Shown: piece by piece, positions 48,068-58,200 of the stretch
How the letters are laid out: every line of letters starts with the position of its first letter
Numbering within the stretch: the stretch's first letter is position 1
From: Limnobacter alexandrii
GTDB taxonomy: Bacteria > Pseudomonadota > Gammaproteobacteria > Burkholderiales > Burkholderiaceae_B
Direction of reading: 5' to 3'
DNA: 64,000 nucleotides
Assembly (NCBI RefSeq): GCF_005871185.1
Contig: NZ_SWKN01000009.1
Span: 124,001-188,000 of the forward strand
Notes under the pieces: generated by a model
Seen by the model: only the letters and a program-made list of their open reading frames with translations
Told to the model about the DNA's origin: nothing
The model's database searches: none
Program-made: the position numbers and the translations under genes

Positions 48068-48077
48068 AAAAACCCTT

Positions 48078-48094
48078 TATTCCACAGGGGAATA
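48078..48094. promoter_or_regulatory. Inverted repeat in cysB-cys operon intergenic region
   Basis: TATTCC-N5-GGAATA forms a dyad just upstream of cysB. The AT-rich stretch to about 48130 continues with further TATA and GGAAATATTAT sequence, the usual look of a CysB-binding control region. Assignment is by position; CysB sites have a loose consensus. Confidence 0.5.
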
Positions 48095-48179
48095 TATAAA
48101 TGGAAATATTATCGTTTGAATTATAAGGGGAAGCGCCTACACTTCAAGTCCCAAAAAACCATTTTCATCGAGCTTTCAC

Positions 48180-48977
48180 GTGCCTTTTGACATTGATTTA
48201 GTCTACGTTGCTTCTGGCCTGGCGGTCGGCCTTTTGGTCGGCCTTACCGGCGTGGGTGGTGGCTCGCTGATGACACCGTTGCTCACTGTGTTGTTCGGCG
48301 TACCCGCCACAACTGCCGTGGGTACCGACCTGGCATTTGCGGCGATTACCAAAGGTGCTGGCACATTGGTGCATCGCCTTCGCAACACTGTGAACTGGCG
48401 CATCGTAGGCCTGGCATGTTTGGGCAGTGTGCCCGCCTCGCTGATTACCATTGCCATTTTGCACGGGCTTGACATTCAAAACGCCGGCAAAGGCAGCGCG
48501 ATTGATGCGTTCATTCGCTGGTCCATTTCCATCTGCGTCATGTTGACTGTCGGTGTGCTTATTTTCAAAACAAAGATTGTGAAGTGGCTGCAAAACCACC
48601 CGCAAGCCCAATTGCAAGACAAAACGCGTACCATCGCGACCGTGGTTGCATTTGCAGTCATTGGCATGTTGGTCACAGTGTCATCGATCGGTGCAGGTGC
48701 AATTGGCGCCATGGTGCTGATCATGTTGTACCCGCATCTGAAGGCATCCGAAATTGCGGGTACCGATATCGCATATGCTGTGCCCCTCACCACAGTGGCT
48801 GCGTTTGGTCACTTCAGTTTGGGAACCGTTGATTTTGGTTTGTTGGGCGCACTGCTGCTGGGGTCTATCCCTGGTATCACAGTGGGCAGTTATTTAAGTC
48901 GCGCAGTGCCGGAAAGGTTCTTGCGCGGGGTATTGGCCACGACCCTCACCGCCGTGGCCGCAAAACTGGTGATGTAA
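48180..48977 (+). CDS. TSUP (TauE/SafE) family sulfur-anion transporter
   Basis: 265 residues, seven to eight membrane segments with two repeats of the TSUP motif (AVGLLVGLTGVGGGSLMTPLL first). First gene of the sulfate assimilation operon, so likely a sulfate uptake or sulfite/thiosulfate export channel replacing an ABC transporter, as no cysTWA or cysP lies in the window. GTG start at 48180; the stop directly abuts the cysI ATG. Confidence 0.85.
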   Translation: MPFDIDLVYVASGLAVGLLVGLTGVGGGSLMTPLLTVLFGVPATTAVGTDLAFAAITKGAGTLVHRLRNTVNWRIVGLACLGSVPASLITIAILHGLDIQNAGKGSAIDAFIRWSISICVMLTVGVLIFKTKIVKWLQNHPQAQLQDKTRTIATVVAFAVIGMLVTVSSIGAGAIGAMVLIMLYPHLKASEIAGTDIAYAVPLTTVAAFGHFSLGTVDFGLLGALLLGSIPGITVGSYLSRAVPERFLRGVLATTLTAVAAKLVM

Positions 48978-50657
48978 ATGTACAAATACGACGACTACGA
49001 CCACGCCCTTGTACGCGAACGCGTGGCTCAGTTTCGCAACCAAACCGAGCGCTTCCTGAAAGGCGAACTGACAGACGAAGAGTTCCGTCCCCTGCGCCTG
49101 CAAAACGGCCTGTACATTCAGCGCCATGCGCCCATGCTGCGCGTGGCCATTCCCTACGGCTTGCTGGGCGCAAAACAATTGCACAAGCTTGCCGACATTT
49201 CGGCGAAGTACGACCGCAACTATGCGCACTTCACCACCCGCCAGAACATTCAGTACAACTGGCCTGCATTGGAGAATGTGCCAGCCATTCTTGCTGAATT
49301 GGCTGAAGTTGAAATGCACGCCATTCAAACCAGCGGCAACTGTATTCGCAACACCACCAGCGACCCGTTCGCGGGTATCGCGAAAGACGAATTTGTAGAC
49401 CCTCGCCCATTTTGCGAACTGATTCGCCAGTGGAGCACCTTTCACCCAGAATTCGCCCACCTGCCACGCAAGTTCAAAATTGCAGTGAATGGTGCGGCAG
49501 AAGATCGTGCCGCAGTGCAAGTGCACGACATCGGTGTCAACCTGACGCGCAACGCAGCCGGTGAGGTGGTAGCGCAGGTGTTGGCAGGTGGCGGTTTGGG
49601 CCGCACACCCGTGATTGGTTCCGTGATCAAAAGTGATTTGCCCTGGCAAGAACTGCTGACTTACATCGAAGCAGTAATGCGCGTGTACAACCGCTATGGT
49701 CGCCGCGACAACCTGTACAAAGCCCGCATCAAAATTCTGGTGCGTGCCATTGGCCCTGAGGAATTTGCCAAGCAGGTGGAAGAAGAATGGCAACACATCA
49801 AAGGCGGTGTGTCCGTTATTCCCCAAAAAGAATTTGACCGTGTGTCCTCGTTTTTCACTGCACCTGCTTACGAGCAGTTCAGTGCCGAACAAGTGGCAAC
49901 CATTGCCGAGCAAAATCGTGGCTTGCGCGCCAAGCATGTGGGTTTTGATCGTTGGTTAACGCGCAATGCACGCGAACATCGCCAGCCGGGTTATGTGGCC
50001 ATCAGCATATCGCTGAAGCGCCCCGGCATTGCCCCAGGCGATGCCACCACCGATGAAATGCACCTGATCGCCGACTTGGCTGAGCAGTATTCCTTCGGTG
50101 AATTGCGTGTCACGCACGAACAAAACTTTGTGCTGTCCGATGTGGCCGAGCAAGACTTGTTCGAACTGTGGAGCACCTTGAAAGAACACAATTTGGCCAT
50201 GCCCAACATTGGCTTGGTCAGCGACATGATTGCCTGCCCCGGCGGCGATTTCTGTTCATTGGCCAATGCCAAATCCATTCCGATTGCCTTGGGCATCCAA
50301 GAGGCCGTAGACAATCTGGACTACCAGTTTGATTTGGGTGATCTCAGCCTGAACATTTCGGGTTGTATCAACTCTTGCGGTCACCACCACATCGGCAACA
50401 TCGGAATTTTGGGTGTCGATAAAAATGGCGAAGAGTGGTACCAGGTTACCTTGGGTGGCCGTCAGGGCAACGATGCGTCCATTGGTAAAGTGATTGGTAA
50501 ATCCTTCTATGCCGAAGACGTACCCGGCGTGGTTGTGAAGTTGCTGGAAGTGTATGTGCGTGAGCGTCATGAAGATGAACTGTTCATCGACACGCTCGAC
50601 CGCATTGGCGCTGAGCCCTTCAAAGACCACGTGTACGCCAACAAGGAGGCTGCATAA
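48978..50657 (+). CDS. cysI: Sulfite reductase hemoprotein (assimilatory)
   Basis: 559 residues. Siroheme/4Fe-4S cysteines lie in ACPGGDFCSLANAKS (near residue 420) and NISGCINSCGHHH (near 463), and two ferredoxin-like repeats surround them. Reduces sulfite to sulfide. The usual CysJ flavoprotein partner is not in the cluster, so electrons probably come from ferredoxin or another reductase. Nitrite reductase relatives exist, but the neighbourhood fixes the role. Confidence 0.92.
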   Translation: MYKYDDYDHALVRERVAQFRNQTERFLKGELTDEEFRPLRLQNGLYIQRHAPMLRVAIPYGLLGAKQLHKLADISAKYDRNYAHFTTRQNIQYNWPALENVPAILAELAEVEMHAIQTSGNCIRNTTSDPFAGIAKDEFVDPRPFCELIRQWSTFHPEFAHLPRKFKIAVNGAAEDRAAVQVHDIGVNLTRNAAGEVVAQVLAGGGLGRTPVIGSVIKSDLPWQELLTYIEAVMRVYNRYGRRDNLYKARIKILVRAIGPEEFAKQVEEEWQHIKGGVSVIPQKEFDRVSSFFTAPAYEQFSAEQVATIAEQNRGLRAKHVGFDRWLTRNAREHRQPGYVAISISLKRPGIAPGDATTDEMHLIADLAEQYSFGELRVTHEQNFVLSDVAEQDLFELWSTLKEHNLAMPNIGLVSDMIACPGGDFCSLANAKSIPIALGIQEAVDNLDYQFDLGDLSLNISGCINSCGHHHIGNIGILGVDKNGEEWYQVTLGGRQGNDASIGKVIGKSFYAEDVPGVVVKLLEVYVRERHEDELFIDTLDRIGAEPFKDHVYANKEAA

Positions 50658-50658
50658 A

Positions 50659-51198
50659 ATGGCAAACATTATTGTTAAACCACTGAACGGCGACGCTGAA
50701 ATTGTTGCCGATGAATTTGTGGTGATTGAACAAGGTACTGACGAAGCACCCGTGGCAGTCCCTGCCGACGGCAAAGTGCTGGTGCACCTGTCTGTTTGGG
50801 AAGCCAACAAAGCCGAACTTTCTGAACGCGCACAAGCCGGCGAGTTGGGTGTTTACCTGAACCCAGAAGACAATCCCGAGCAGTTGCAAGGCGATGTGAA
50901 TGTACTGAAGCTGATTGCATTCAACTTCCCCGTGTTCAAGTACGGCCAAGGCTATTCGGGCGCGGTACTGTTGCGCACGCGTTATGGTTTCACCGGCGAA
51001 ATTCGTGCATTCGGTGACGTGTGGCGCGATCAATTCTTCTACCTGGCACGTTGCGGTTTCACGCAATTCGACATCAAGGAAGGCAAGTCGCTTCAAGACG
51101 CATTGAATGCGTTTGCTGATTTCACCATTCCTTACCAAACCAGTGCCGATGGTTCCTTGCCCGTGTTCAACCGCAGGGCTGCCGCCGCAGGAGCATAA
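50659..51198 (+). CDS. DUF934 family protein of the sulfur locus
   Basis: 179 residues starting MANIIVKPLNGDAEIVADEF, after a strong AAGGAGG. The LSERAQAGELGVYLNPEDNPEQL and SGAVLLRTRYGFTGEIRAFGDVWRDQFFYLARCGF blocks are those of DUF934, which sits between cysI and cysH in many beta- and alphaproteobacteria. A small electron-transfer or assembly factor for sulfite reductase is often suggested but unproven. Two bases before cysH. Confidence 0.9.
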   Translation: MANIIVKPLNGDAEIVADEFVVIEQGTDEAPVAVPADGKVLVHLSVWEANKAELSERAQAGELGVYLNPEDNPEQLQGDVNVLKLIAFNFPVFKYGQGYSGAVLLRTRYGFTGEIRAFGDVWRDQFFYLARCGFTQFDIKEGKSLQDALNAFADFTIPYQTSADGSLPVFNRRAAAAGA

Positions 51199-51200
51199 GC

Positions 51201-52007
51201 ATGAATGCAGTGAATACTTCAGCACAGTCGCGCTTCCACAGTGTTGAAGCAGCAACGGAAAACAACGCTGTGCAAGAACAGGTAATCGCCGTGTTTCGTG
51301 GCCCGCACCAACCCGCCACTGACATTGCGGCAAAAGTTCAAGCGCTGGAAACATTGTTGACCCAAGCCGCTCAGGAATTTGACAGCATTTCCCTGGCCAG
51401 CAGTTTGGCGGCTGAAGACAATGTGTTGTTCGACGTGATCGCGCGCCTGAAACTGAACATTCGTGTGTTCAGCCTGAACACGGGTCGTCTGCACCAGCAA
51501 ACGCTTGATGTAGCCCCTGCCCTGCAAGCCAAATATGGTCAAACCGTACAGTGGTTTGAACCAAAAGCCGACGCAGTTGAAACCTATGTGAACACCAAAG
51601 GTGCCGACGCTTTTTATGACAGCACGGCGCTGCGCAAAGAATGCTGCGGCATTCGCAAAGTGGAACCGCTGGCCCGCGCGCTGCAAGGTGCAAAGGCCTG
51701 GGTAACCGGCCAACGTCAGGCGCAAGCTGCAACACGCGCTACCTTGCCAGTTCGGGAATTCGATGCTGACCGTGGCATTGAAAAATTCAATCCTCTGGCT
51801 GACTGGAGCGAAGCCGATGTGTGGACCTATGTTCGCCAGTTCGATGTGCCCGTGAACAAGCTGCATTTCGAAGGTTTCCCATCGATTGGCTGCGAGCCCT
51901 GTACCCGCGCAATCACCATTGGTGAAGACATTCGCGCAGGCCGCTGGTGGTGGGAAGACCCCACCAGCAAAGAATGCGGTTTGCACAATGCCAATTTGAA
52001 AAAATAA
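51201..52007 (+). CDS. cysH: Adenylylsulfate (APS) reductase, CysH family
   Basis: 268 residues. PP-loop family reductase with two cysteine pairs, CC in KECCGIRKVEPL and C-x2-C in GCEPCTRAI, the 4Fe-4S ligands that mark APS reductases, followed by the catalytic Cys in KECGLHNANLKK at the very C-terminus. It therefore should reduce APS directly, which fits a cluster lacking CysC kinase. Confidence 0.93.
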   Translation: MNAVNTSAQSRFHSVEAATENNAVQEQVIAVFRGPHQPATDIAAKVQALETLLTQAAQEFDSISLASSLAAEDNVLFDVIARLKLNIRVFSLNTGRLHQQTLDVAPALQAKYGQTVQWFEPKADAVETYVNTKGADAFYDSTALRKECCGIRKVEPLARALQGAKAWVTGQRQAQAATRATLPVREFDADRGIEKFNPLADWSEADVWTYVRQFDVPVNKLHFEGFPSIGCEPCTRAITIGEDIRAGRWWWEDPTSKECGLHNANLKK

Positions 52008-52047
52008 GCTGAATTCAACAATTGAAGAAAACAAGTCGAGAGCAATC

Positions 52048-52971
52048 ATGAGCACGCAAGTGAGCACGCAAAAACACACCATGTCCCACCTGGACTGGCT
52101 TGAAGCAGAAGCCATCTACATCATGCGCGAAGTGGCCGCCGAATGCGCACGTCCCGCAATGTTGTTCTCAGGTGGCAAAGATTCCATCGTGATGCTGCGC
52201 CTTGCCGAAAAAGCATTTCGCCCTGGCAAGTTTCCGTTTCCTTTGGTGCACATTGACACCGAACACAACTTCCCTGAAGTGATCGAGTTTCGGGACTGGA
52301 AAGCCAAACAACTGGGCGAGGAACTGATTGTTCGTTCACTGGAAGGCTCCATCAAAAAAGGCACCATTCGCCTGCCACACCCGGAAGCCTCCCGCAATGC
52401 ATTTCAAAGCGTAACCCTGCTTGAAACCCAGGAAGAATTTGGTTTTGATGCACTCATGGGTGGCGCCCGCCGGGATGAAGAAAAAGCGCGCGCGAAAGAA
52501 CGCATTTTTTCCTTCCGCGATGGCTTTGGTCAATGGGACCCGAAAAACCAGCGCCCCGAACTTTGGGACCTTTACAACACACGTGTACACCCGGGTGAAC
52601 ACATGCGTGTATTCCCCATTTCCAACTGGACCGAACTGGACGTGTGGCAATACATTGAGCGTGAAAAGCTGGAGTTACCCAACATTTACTACGCCCACGA
52701 ACGTGAAGTGATCGAGCGCAACGGCCTGTTGGTGCCCATCACAGAAATGACTCAACCCAAGGCTGGTGAAACGGTTACAACACGTGTGGTTCGCTTCCGC
52801 ACGGTGGGCGACATTACCTGCACCTGCCCGGTGGCAAGTACCGCAGCCACGCCCGCTGAAATCATCACTGAAACTGCAGTGACCGACATTACCGAGCGCG
52901 GCGCAACCCGCATGGACGATCAAACTTCCGAGGCCTCCATGGAGCGCCGCAAGAAAGAAGGCTATTTCTAA
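52048..52971 (+). CDS. cysD: Sulfate adenylyltransferase subunit 2
   Basis: 307 residues. The PP-loop FSGGKDSIVML near residue 44 activates ATP; TLLETQEEFGFDALMGGARRDEEKAR is the family signature. Makes APS from sulfate and ATP together with CysN, encoded seven bases downstream. Confidence 0.96.
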   Translation: MSTQVSTQKHTMSHLDWLEAEAIYIMREVAAECARPAMLFSGGKDSIVMLRLAEKAFRPGKFPFPLVHIDTEHNFPEVIEFRDWKAKQLGEELIVRSLEGSIKKGTIRLPHPEASRNAFQSVTLLETQEEFGFDALMGGARRDEEKARAKERIFSFRDGFGQWDPKNQRPELWDLYNTRVHPGEHMRVFPISNWTELDVWQYIEREKLELPNIYYAHEREVIERNGLLVPITEMTQPKAGETVTTRVVRFRTVGDITCTCPVASTAATPAEIITETAVTDITERGATRMDDQTSEASMERRKKEGYF

Positions 52972-52977
52972 ATCGAG

Positions 52978-54336
52978 ATGAATACCATGAACGCAATTAA
53001 CGAAGCCCTGAAACTGAGCACCCAAGACCATGGTGTGCTGCGCTTCATCACCGCTGGCTCTGTCGACGACGGAAAATCAACCTTGATTGGTCGCCTGTTG
53101 TTTGACAGCAAAGGCATTTTTGCTGACCAGCTGGCCGCCATTTCCAAGGCGAAAAACAAGCGCACCGCAGGTGATGCAATCGACTTTTCCCTGCTGACCG
53201 ACGGTCTGGAAGCGGAGCGCGAGCAAGGCATTACCATCGACGTGGCTTACCGCTATTTCGCCACACCTGCGCGCAAGTTTATTGTGGCCGACACGCCGGG
53301 GCACGAGCAGTACACCCGCAACATGGTGACTGGTGCATCCACCGCCGACGTGGCTATTGTGCTGGTCGACATTACCCGCGTTACCTTCGAAGAAAGCGCC
53401 GAAGGCCTGAAAGCCACACTGCTGGCGCAAACAAAACGCCACAGCGCGATTGCAGGCAAACTGGGCATACCTGCCATTTTGTTTGCCGTGAACAAAATGG
53501 ACCTGGTTGATTTTGATCAAGCAAAATTCATTGCGACTGAAAAAGCCGTTAGAGAACTGGCAATCACCGTGGGTGTACAAGAAGCACTGGTGCTGCCAAT
53601 TTCAGCCCTGACCGGCGACAATGTGGTGACGGCCAGCCCAAAAACGCCTTGGTACACCGGTCAGCCCTTGCTGCCCATTCTGGAAAACATTCCCAGCCGT
53701 GCAGACCGCGCTGAAGCGGCTCACAAGGTGGGTTTCCGCTTCCCGGTGCAGTTGGTGGCGCGTCACGACGGACACAAAGCCGAGGATTTTCGCGGCTACA
53801 TGGGCCGTGTTGAGGGCGGCAGCGTGAAGGTTGGCGACACCGTGGTGGTTCATCCTTCCGGCCAAAGCGCCGTGGTGTCTCGCATCGTGTTTTTGAACGA
53901 CGATTTGCCTGAAGCCCATTTGGGCCAATGTGTAACACTGGTGCTGGACCGCGATGTGGACGTGTCCCGTGGCGATCAAATTGTCAGCAGTGGCGACACC
54001 GTGAACCACGCCCCGGTGAAATCATTGACGGCCGACATTTGCTGGCTGGACAATGAACCATTGAACCCTGCGCGCAAGTACTGGATCAAGCAAACCACAC
54101 GCCAAACCCAGGCCAAAATCAAGGCGGTGAATTTGGTGCTCGACATTCACACCTTGCTGCACGGGGAAAGCACCAAAACGGTGCAAATGAACGACATTGC
54201 GCAGATTGAATTGGTGCTGGCTCAGCCCATCGTGGCTGATTTGTACACCGAATGCCGCGCAACAGGCAGTTTTATCCTGATTGACAGCGCCACCAACCAA
54301 ACCGTGGCAGCTGGCATGATCGTTGCAAAGAACTAA
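52978..54336 (+). CDS. cysN: Sulfate adenylyltransferase subunit 1 (GTPase)
   Basis: 452 residues. EF-Tu-like GTPase: AGSVDDGKSTLIGRLL (G1), DTPGHEQYTRNM (G3), NKMDLVDF (G4). GTP hydrolysis drives APS synthesis. It has no fused CysC kinase domain at the C-terminus. Followed after 55 bases by cobA. Confidence 0.96.
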   Translation: MNTMNAINEALKLSTQDHGVLRFITAGSVDDGKSTLIGRLLFDSKGIFADQLAAISKAKNKRTAGDAIDFSLLTDGLEAEREQGITIDVAYRYFATPARKFIVADTPGHEQYTRNMVTGASTADVAIVLVDITRVTFEESAEGLKATLLAQTKRHSAIAGKLGIPAILFAVNKMDLVDFDQAKFIATEKAVRELAITVGVQEALVLPISALTGDNVVTASPKTPWYTGQPLLPILENIPSRADRAEAAHKVGFRFPVQLVARHDGHKAEDFRGYMGRVEGGSVKVGDTVVVHPSGQSAVVSRIVFLNDDLPEAHLGQCVTLVLDRDVDVSRGDQIVSSGDTVNHAPVKSLTADICWLDNEPLNPARKYWIKQTTRQTQAKIKAVNLVLDIHTLLHGESTKTVQMNDIAQIELVLAQPIVADLYTECRATGSFILIDSATNQTVAAGMIVAKN

Positions 54337-54391
54337 GCAACGACCCTTCACCCGGTTGTTGGTTGCTTGTTCTTAAATAGGGACTTTTGAG

Positions 54392-55168
54392 ATGGGACGC
54401 GTTGTGTTGATTGGAGCAGGACCTGGAGCGGAGGATTTAATCACCGTTCGTGGCCTGAAGCTGTTGATGCAGGCAGACTGCGTGTTTTACGATGCGCTGG
54501 TCAGTCCCTCTCTTCTTTCTGAAGCACACCCCGATGCAAAACTGGTCGCCGTTGGAAAACGCTGCGGCAAGAAATCCACTGCCCAACACTTCATTAACAA
54601 ACAGCTTGTTGAGGCGGCCGACCAATTCAAACTTGTGGTGCGTTTAAAAGGGGGTGACCCCATGGTGTTTGGTCGCGCCGACGAGGAAATTACCGCACTC
54701 AAAACTGCCGGCCATACTGTTGAAGTGGTGCCCGGGGTGACTGCAGCACTGGCTGCAGCCAGCAGTTTGCAAGCGTCCCTGACCTTACGTGGCATTGCGC
54801 GCAGCGTCACATTCACAACCCCTTCTGTGGGTGCCGATGAGGTACCCAGCACGGAATTATTCACTGGCACCGAGAATGACACCGTGGCTGTGTACATGGG
54901 TCTGCGTCAGGCGGGTCCGTGGGCTGCCGCACTGCTTGAAAAAGGGCGCAACGCAAACACACCTGTTATTTTGTGCGAAAGCGTGTCATTGCCCAGCGAA
55001 AAATTCACTCCACTGAACCTCGGCAAGTTGCCCTTGTTTTCTGCTGAACAACTGACCGATGGGCCTTGCCTGATTTTGATTGGCCAGGCCTTGGCTAAGG
55101 CGTGCCTTCAGCTACGCGCACAAAGCGCAGACGACATCCCGCTGTTGCCCCCTGTCCAGGCAGCATGA
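54392..55168 (+). CDS. cobA: Uroporphyrinogen-III C-methyltransferase
   Basis: 258 residues. SAM-binding GxGPG at the start (VLIGAGPGAEDLITVRG), then VRLKGGDPMVFGR and the VVPGVTAALAAAS block. Single-domain CobA type, without the CysG dehydrogenase-chelatase half. Makes precorrin-2 for siroheme used by CysI. A separate CbiX chelatase lies at 59.2 kb on the other strand. Confidence 0.95.
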   Translation: MGRVVLIGAGPGAEDLITVRGLKLLMQADCVFYDALVSPSLLSEAHPDAKLVAVGKRCGKKSTAQHFINKQLVEAADQFKLVVRLKGGDPMVFGRADEEITALKTAGHTVEVVPGVTAALAAASSLQASLTLRGIARSVTFTTPSVGADEVPSTELFTGTENDTVAVYMGLRQAGPWAAALLEKGRNANTPVILCESVSLPSEKFTPLNLGKLPLFSAEQLTDGPCLILIGQALAKACLQLRAQSADDIPLLPPVQAA

Positions 55169-55199
55169 ACTAAAACCCCTGGCTGGCTACTCAATGGCT

Positions 55200-55221
55200 T
55201 TGTGTGCTGTTGGGCACACAA
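55200..55221. promoter_or_regulatory. Perfect inverted repeat between cobA and the 1213-residue gene
   Basis: TTGTGTGC at 55200-55207 and GCACACAA at 55214-55221 form a perfect 8-bp dyad around a six-base spacer, 27 bases before the next ATG. No T-run follows, so it is more likely an operator or leader hairpin than a terminator. Confidence 0.45.
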
Positions 55222-55247
55222 CACGCCCTTAGTCGAGCCAATTTTTC

Positions 55248-58200
55248 ATGCCAACGTCCCACCCGCTTAGCGCCAACCCCCGGCCAGCCCACGAATTTTT
55301 TGAATCCCCCTATCGATCAGAAACATCGTTCAAGAACTTTTCTGCCTTTCTCAATAAAACCTTGACAGTGGCGAGCCGCCATTCACAGGGCCAGGCTCGG
55401 TTCTCACTGCTGGAATTGCTTCAAACACTGAATGTGCCCGAAGCGATACTCAAAGGATCATCTGTTCATCGGTGGAAAAACGAAACACCACCTGAAGACA
55501 TTGATCTTCAATTGCCTTTGCAAGAGAACGACCAGAAAGACCAACTTCTCGAGCAAATACACGATTTTCTGATGTCCCGTACTGGTGAAACACGAAGAAC
55601 CAGACAGGCGTTCGAACAAAAAATCTGGTTCGGAAAAGTCAGCCATGCGCTGGAAGGCGCATGGAAGCGACTCATCATTCACGTGGGCTGCCCTCGTGCC
55701 AATTCAAGCACACTGGACCTGAACTTCACCAACAAACCCACACTGTCTCACGACACCATTCATGCCTCCAAAGGGATCCAGTTCAACTGGGCCAAACGCA
55801 AGGCTTTCATGGTGGATTCATGGCACCCCAGCTTGGTGGAATGGCTGGGACACAATCAACTGCTTTGGTTTAACACCGACATCGATGACGGGCTGGCACG
55901 GCTCAGTTACAGACTTTGCAAAACCCCCAAAGCCACGCTGCTTCAACCTGCGCTGGCAAACCAATTCGTTTCACAAGCCACACAGGCCGGGATTGACAGC
56001 ATTTATCTGCGTGTGCTGCAAAATGAGTACCCCAACAGCCAATTGAACACCGCATCCAGGCTCGCATTCTGGCTACCCTTGATTGATCAAGCCACATCCG
56101 GAAATCATCCGGCGCTTGAATCGGAACTTTTGTCATGGAGTCAATTCAACACCCTGGCTCAACTGCAACAAGCCATCGCCGATCTGGACACTCAACACAT
56201 TGTTCTGGACCGGCTGTGCAAAGCTTGCCAAATTGGCATCAATTTCAAAAACTCCATCAAACATGTGCTGAACGCACACAGTGAAATTGCGCAAAATGCC
56301 CGCGCTCAAATCCCGAGTGCGATTGGTGCGGAGTTGCCTGCCGCGAACCGCTTTTTTGAACTGATCGACCAGTGGCCACAAATCGACGAAATACCCGAAC
56401 ACGAGTTGCAGACCGTGATGGGCCACTACCTGCAAGAGCTTGCACAAAGCGACGAGCCGACACATGCCAGGCGAGCAGCGCACATGCTGGGTTGGCTGCA
56501 AGGTGATGCACAAGCATCGCTTCACTTCTGGCTGGATCGACTGTCGCCCCCACAACGCGAAAACCCGCCAGAGTTCGAGAAAAACCGGATCATGTCTGCC
56601 CTGGTTCAAGTCATCAAAGAGCAAGGTGTGGATGGTTTGCGAAGTGCCATACCGGTGCTGGAACAACTGGGAATTGCCAGCGACGATTGGCGAACTGTGG
56701 TGTGTGCAATCCATCAATGCAAAACGCCTCACGAATTCACGCCACCCTCATCGAGCCCCTGCACCTCGTTCGATTTTCTTGCCCTGTTGTCCCGACATTC
56801 CATGGTACTGCGTAGCATGAGGCCGGGCGCGACGATTGAATTGAAACAGGCTAAAGACCCGATACTCACCCAAGGCCTGTATAGGCAACTGCTTGAATTG
56901 AGCCAACGCCTTCAAGCGGAAAAAATTCCCGTCCTCCTGCGCGGCGTGGTGCATGCAAAGCTGGATTCACTGGACATCGAGCTGCCTGACATGGCATTGA
57001 ATGTGTCGCTTGGACAGTCGACTGTGACCGTGACAGCGGGCCAACACAAACACTGGTTGACCGAGCATGCCTTCGGCTCTCTCATGCCACAGACACAGGG
57101 TGGTACATCCACCTTGCATGTACTGTGGAAAGACGGATCGATGTTTTCGGGACAAACCAGTGGATCCGGTCACTTCAGTTTCAATGGCACTTTGATCTGC
57201 ATTGGCACACAAAATACACCGACGGGCTTGCGCGGTCTGCTTCAGGTGGGTCGCGACTTGTGCGCCAGCATGACACCGGGCATTGATCTGGAGCACAATC
57301 ACTGGGCTGCCAAGGGGCTTTTCAACGGCCATCAACTGTTGAAATCATCCTCTCTCGTGGAGGCTGCTCAGTCTCTGAAAACCGGAACCCTCACTGACCA
57401 CACACTGACACACGGACTCTACATTGAACACGACATCCGGGATCACCAGCCCAAACTGTGCAAGTTGCATATTCCGGACCCACGCGGCAAAACCTGTCTG
57501 CAACTGAGCTACCAAATCAGTGCCTCTGCCACGGACTCTGAGGTTTCCCAATTCGAGAATGTCTGGGGTGTTCTGCCCAAGGTGAGCGAGGTTCAATCAC
57601 ATGGTGTTTTGCACATCGCGCCCTACGGCCCCATGCAGTTCAAGAGCGCCTTGCCATGGAACGTCCATCAACACGCCATTACAGGTTGGGGAGAAGTACA
57701 GGGGGCTGGTGCAGTTTCGTTCAGGTGGAAAGGTCCAGTGGTTGGCAACCAGTTATTGCCTTTGGGCAGCCTGTATCTGGACAAACAAAAAATACCGGCG
57801 ATCGTATTTGATGCTTCGGACACCTCTGATCCGCTGCCGGTCAACCTCCTTCCTCACATGGCGGATCTTTTGGGCAAACGATTGAACGGCAGCTACCGCT
57901 TTTTGCCAAAAATCTGGAATAACAACACACAATGGCCACCGGCTGGCTTTGAGGGTTTCGTCCATCAACAACAGTGCGGCACCGGGTCATTTACAGGCTA
58001 CCTCACTGCCACTGGGCGAGCCGTCGGTACATTGAACCAGGCCGGGGTGTCCACCAAAAATCACGACACCGCTTGGTCTGGCGCATTCAAGGTGCAGAAT
58101 GCGGCTGTGCTGGCGCAGGGGGCCATTGGCCTGGACCATCAGGATCAGGCCTCTTGGGGTGTAGTCATGTCCGAACAAAGAATACTAATGCCGCATGGGC

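Noticed and set aside
48894-49937. 347-residue frame antisense to cysI
   Set aside because: Opposite conserved sulfite reductase sequence, with no family features or ribosome site.
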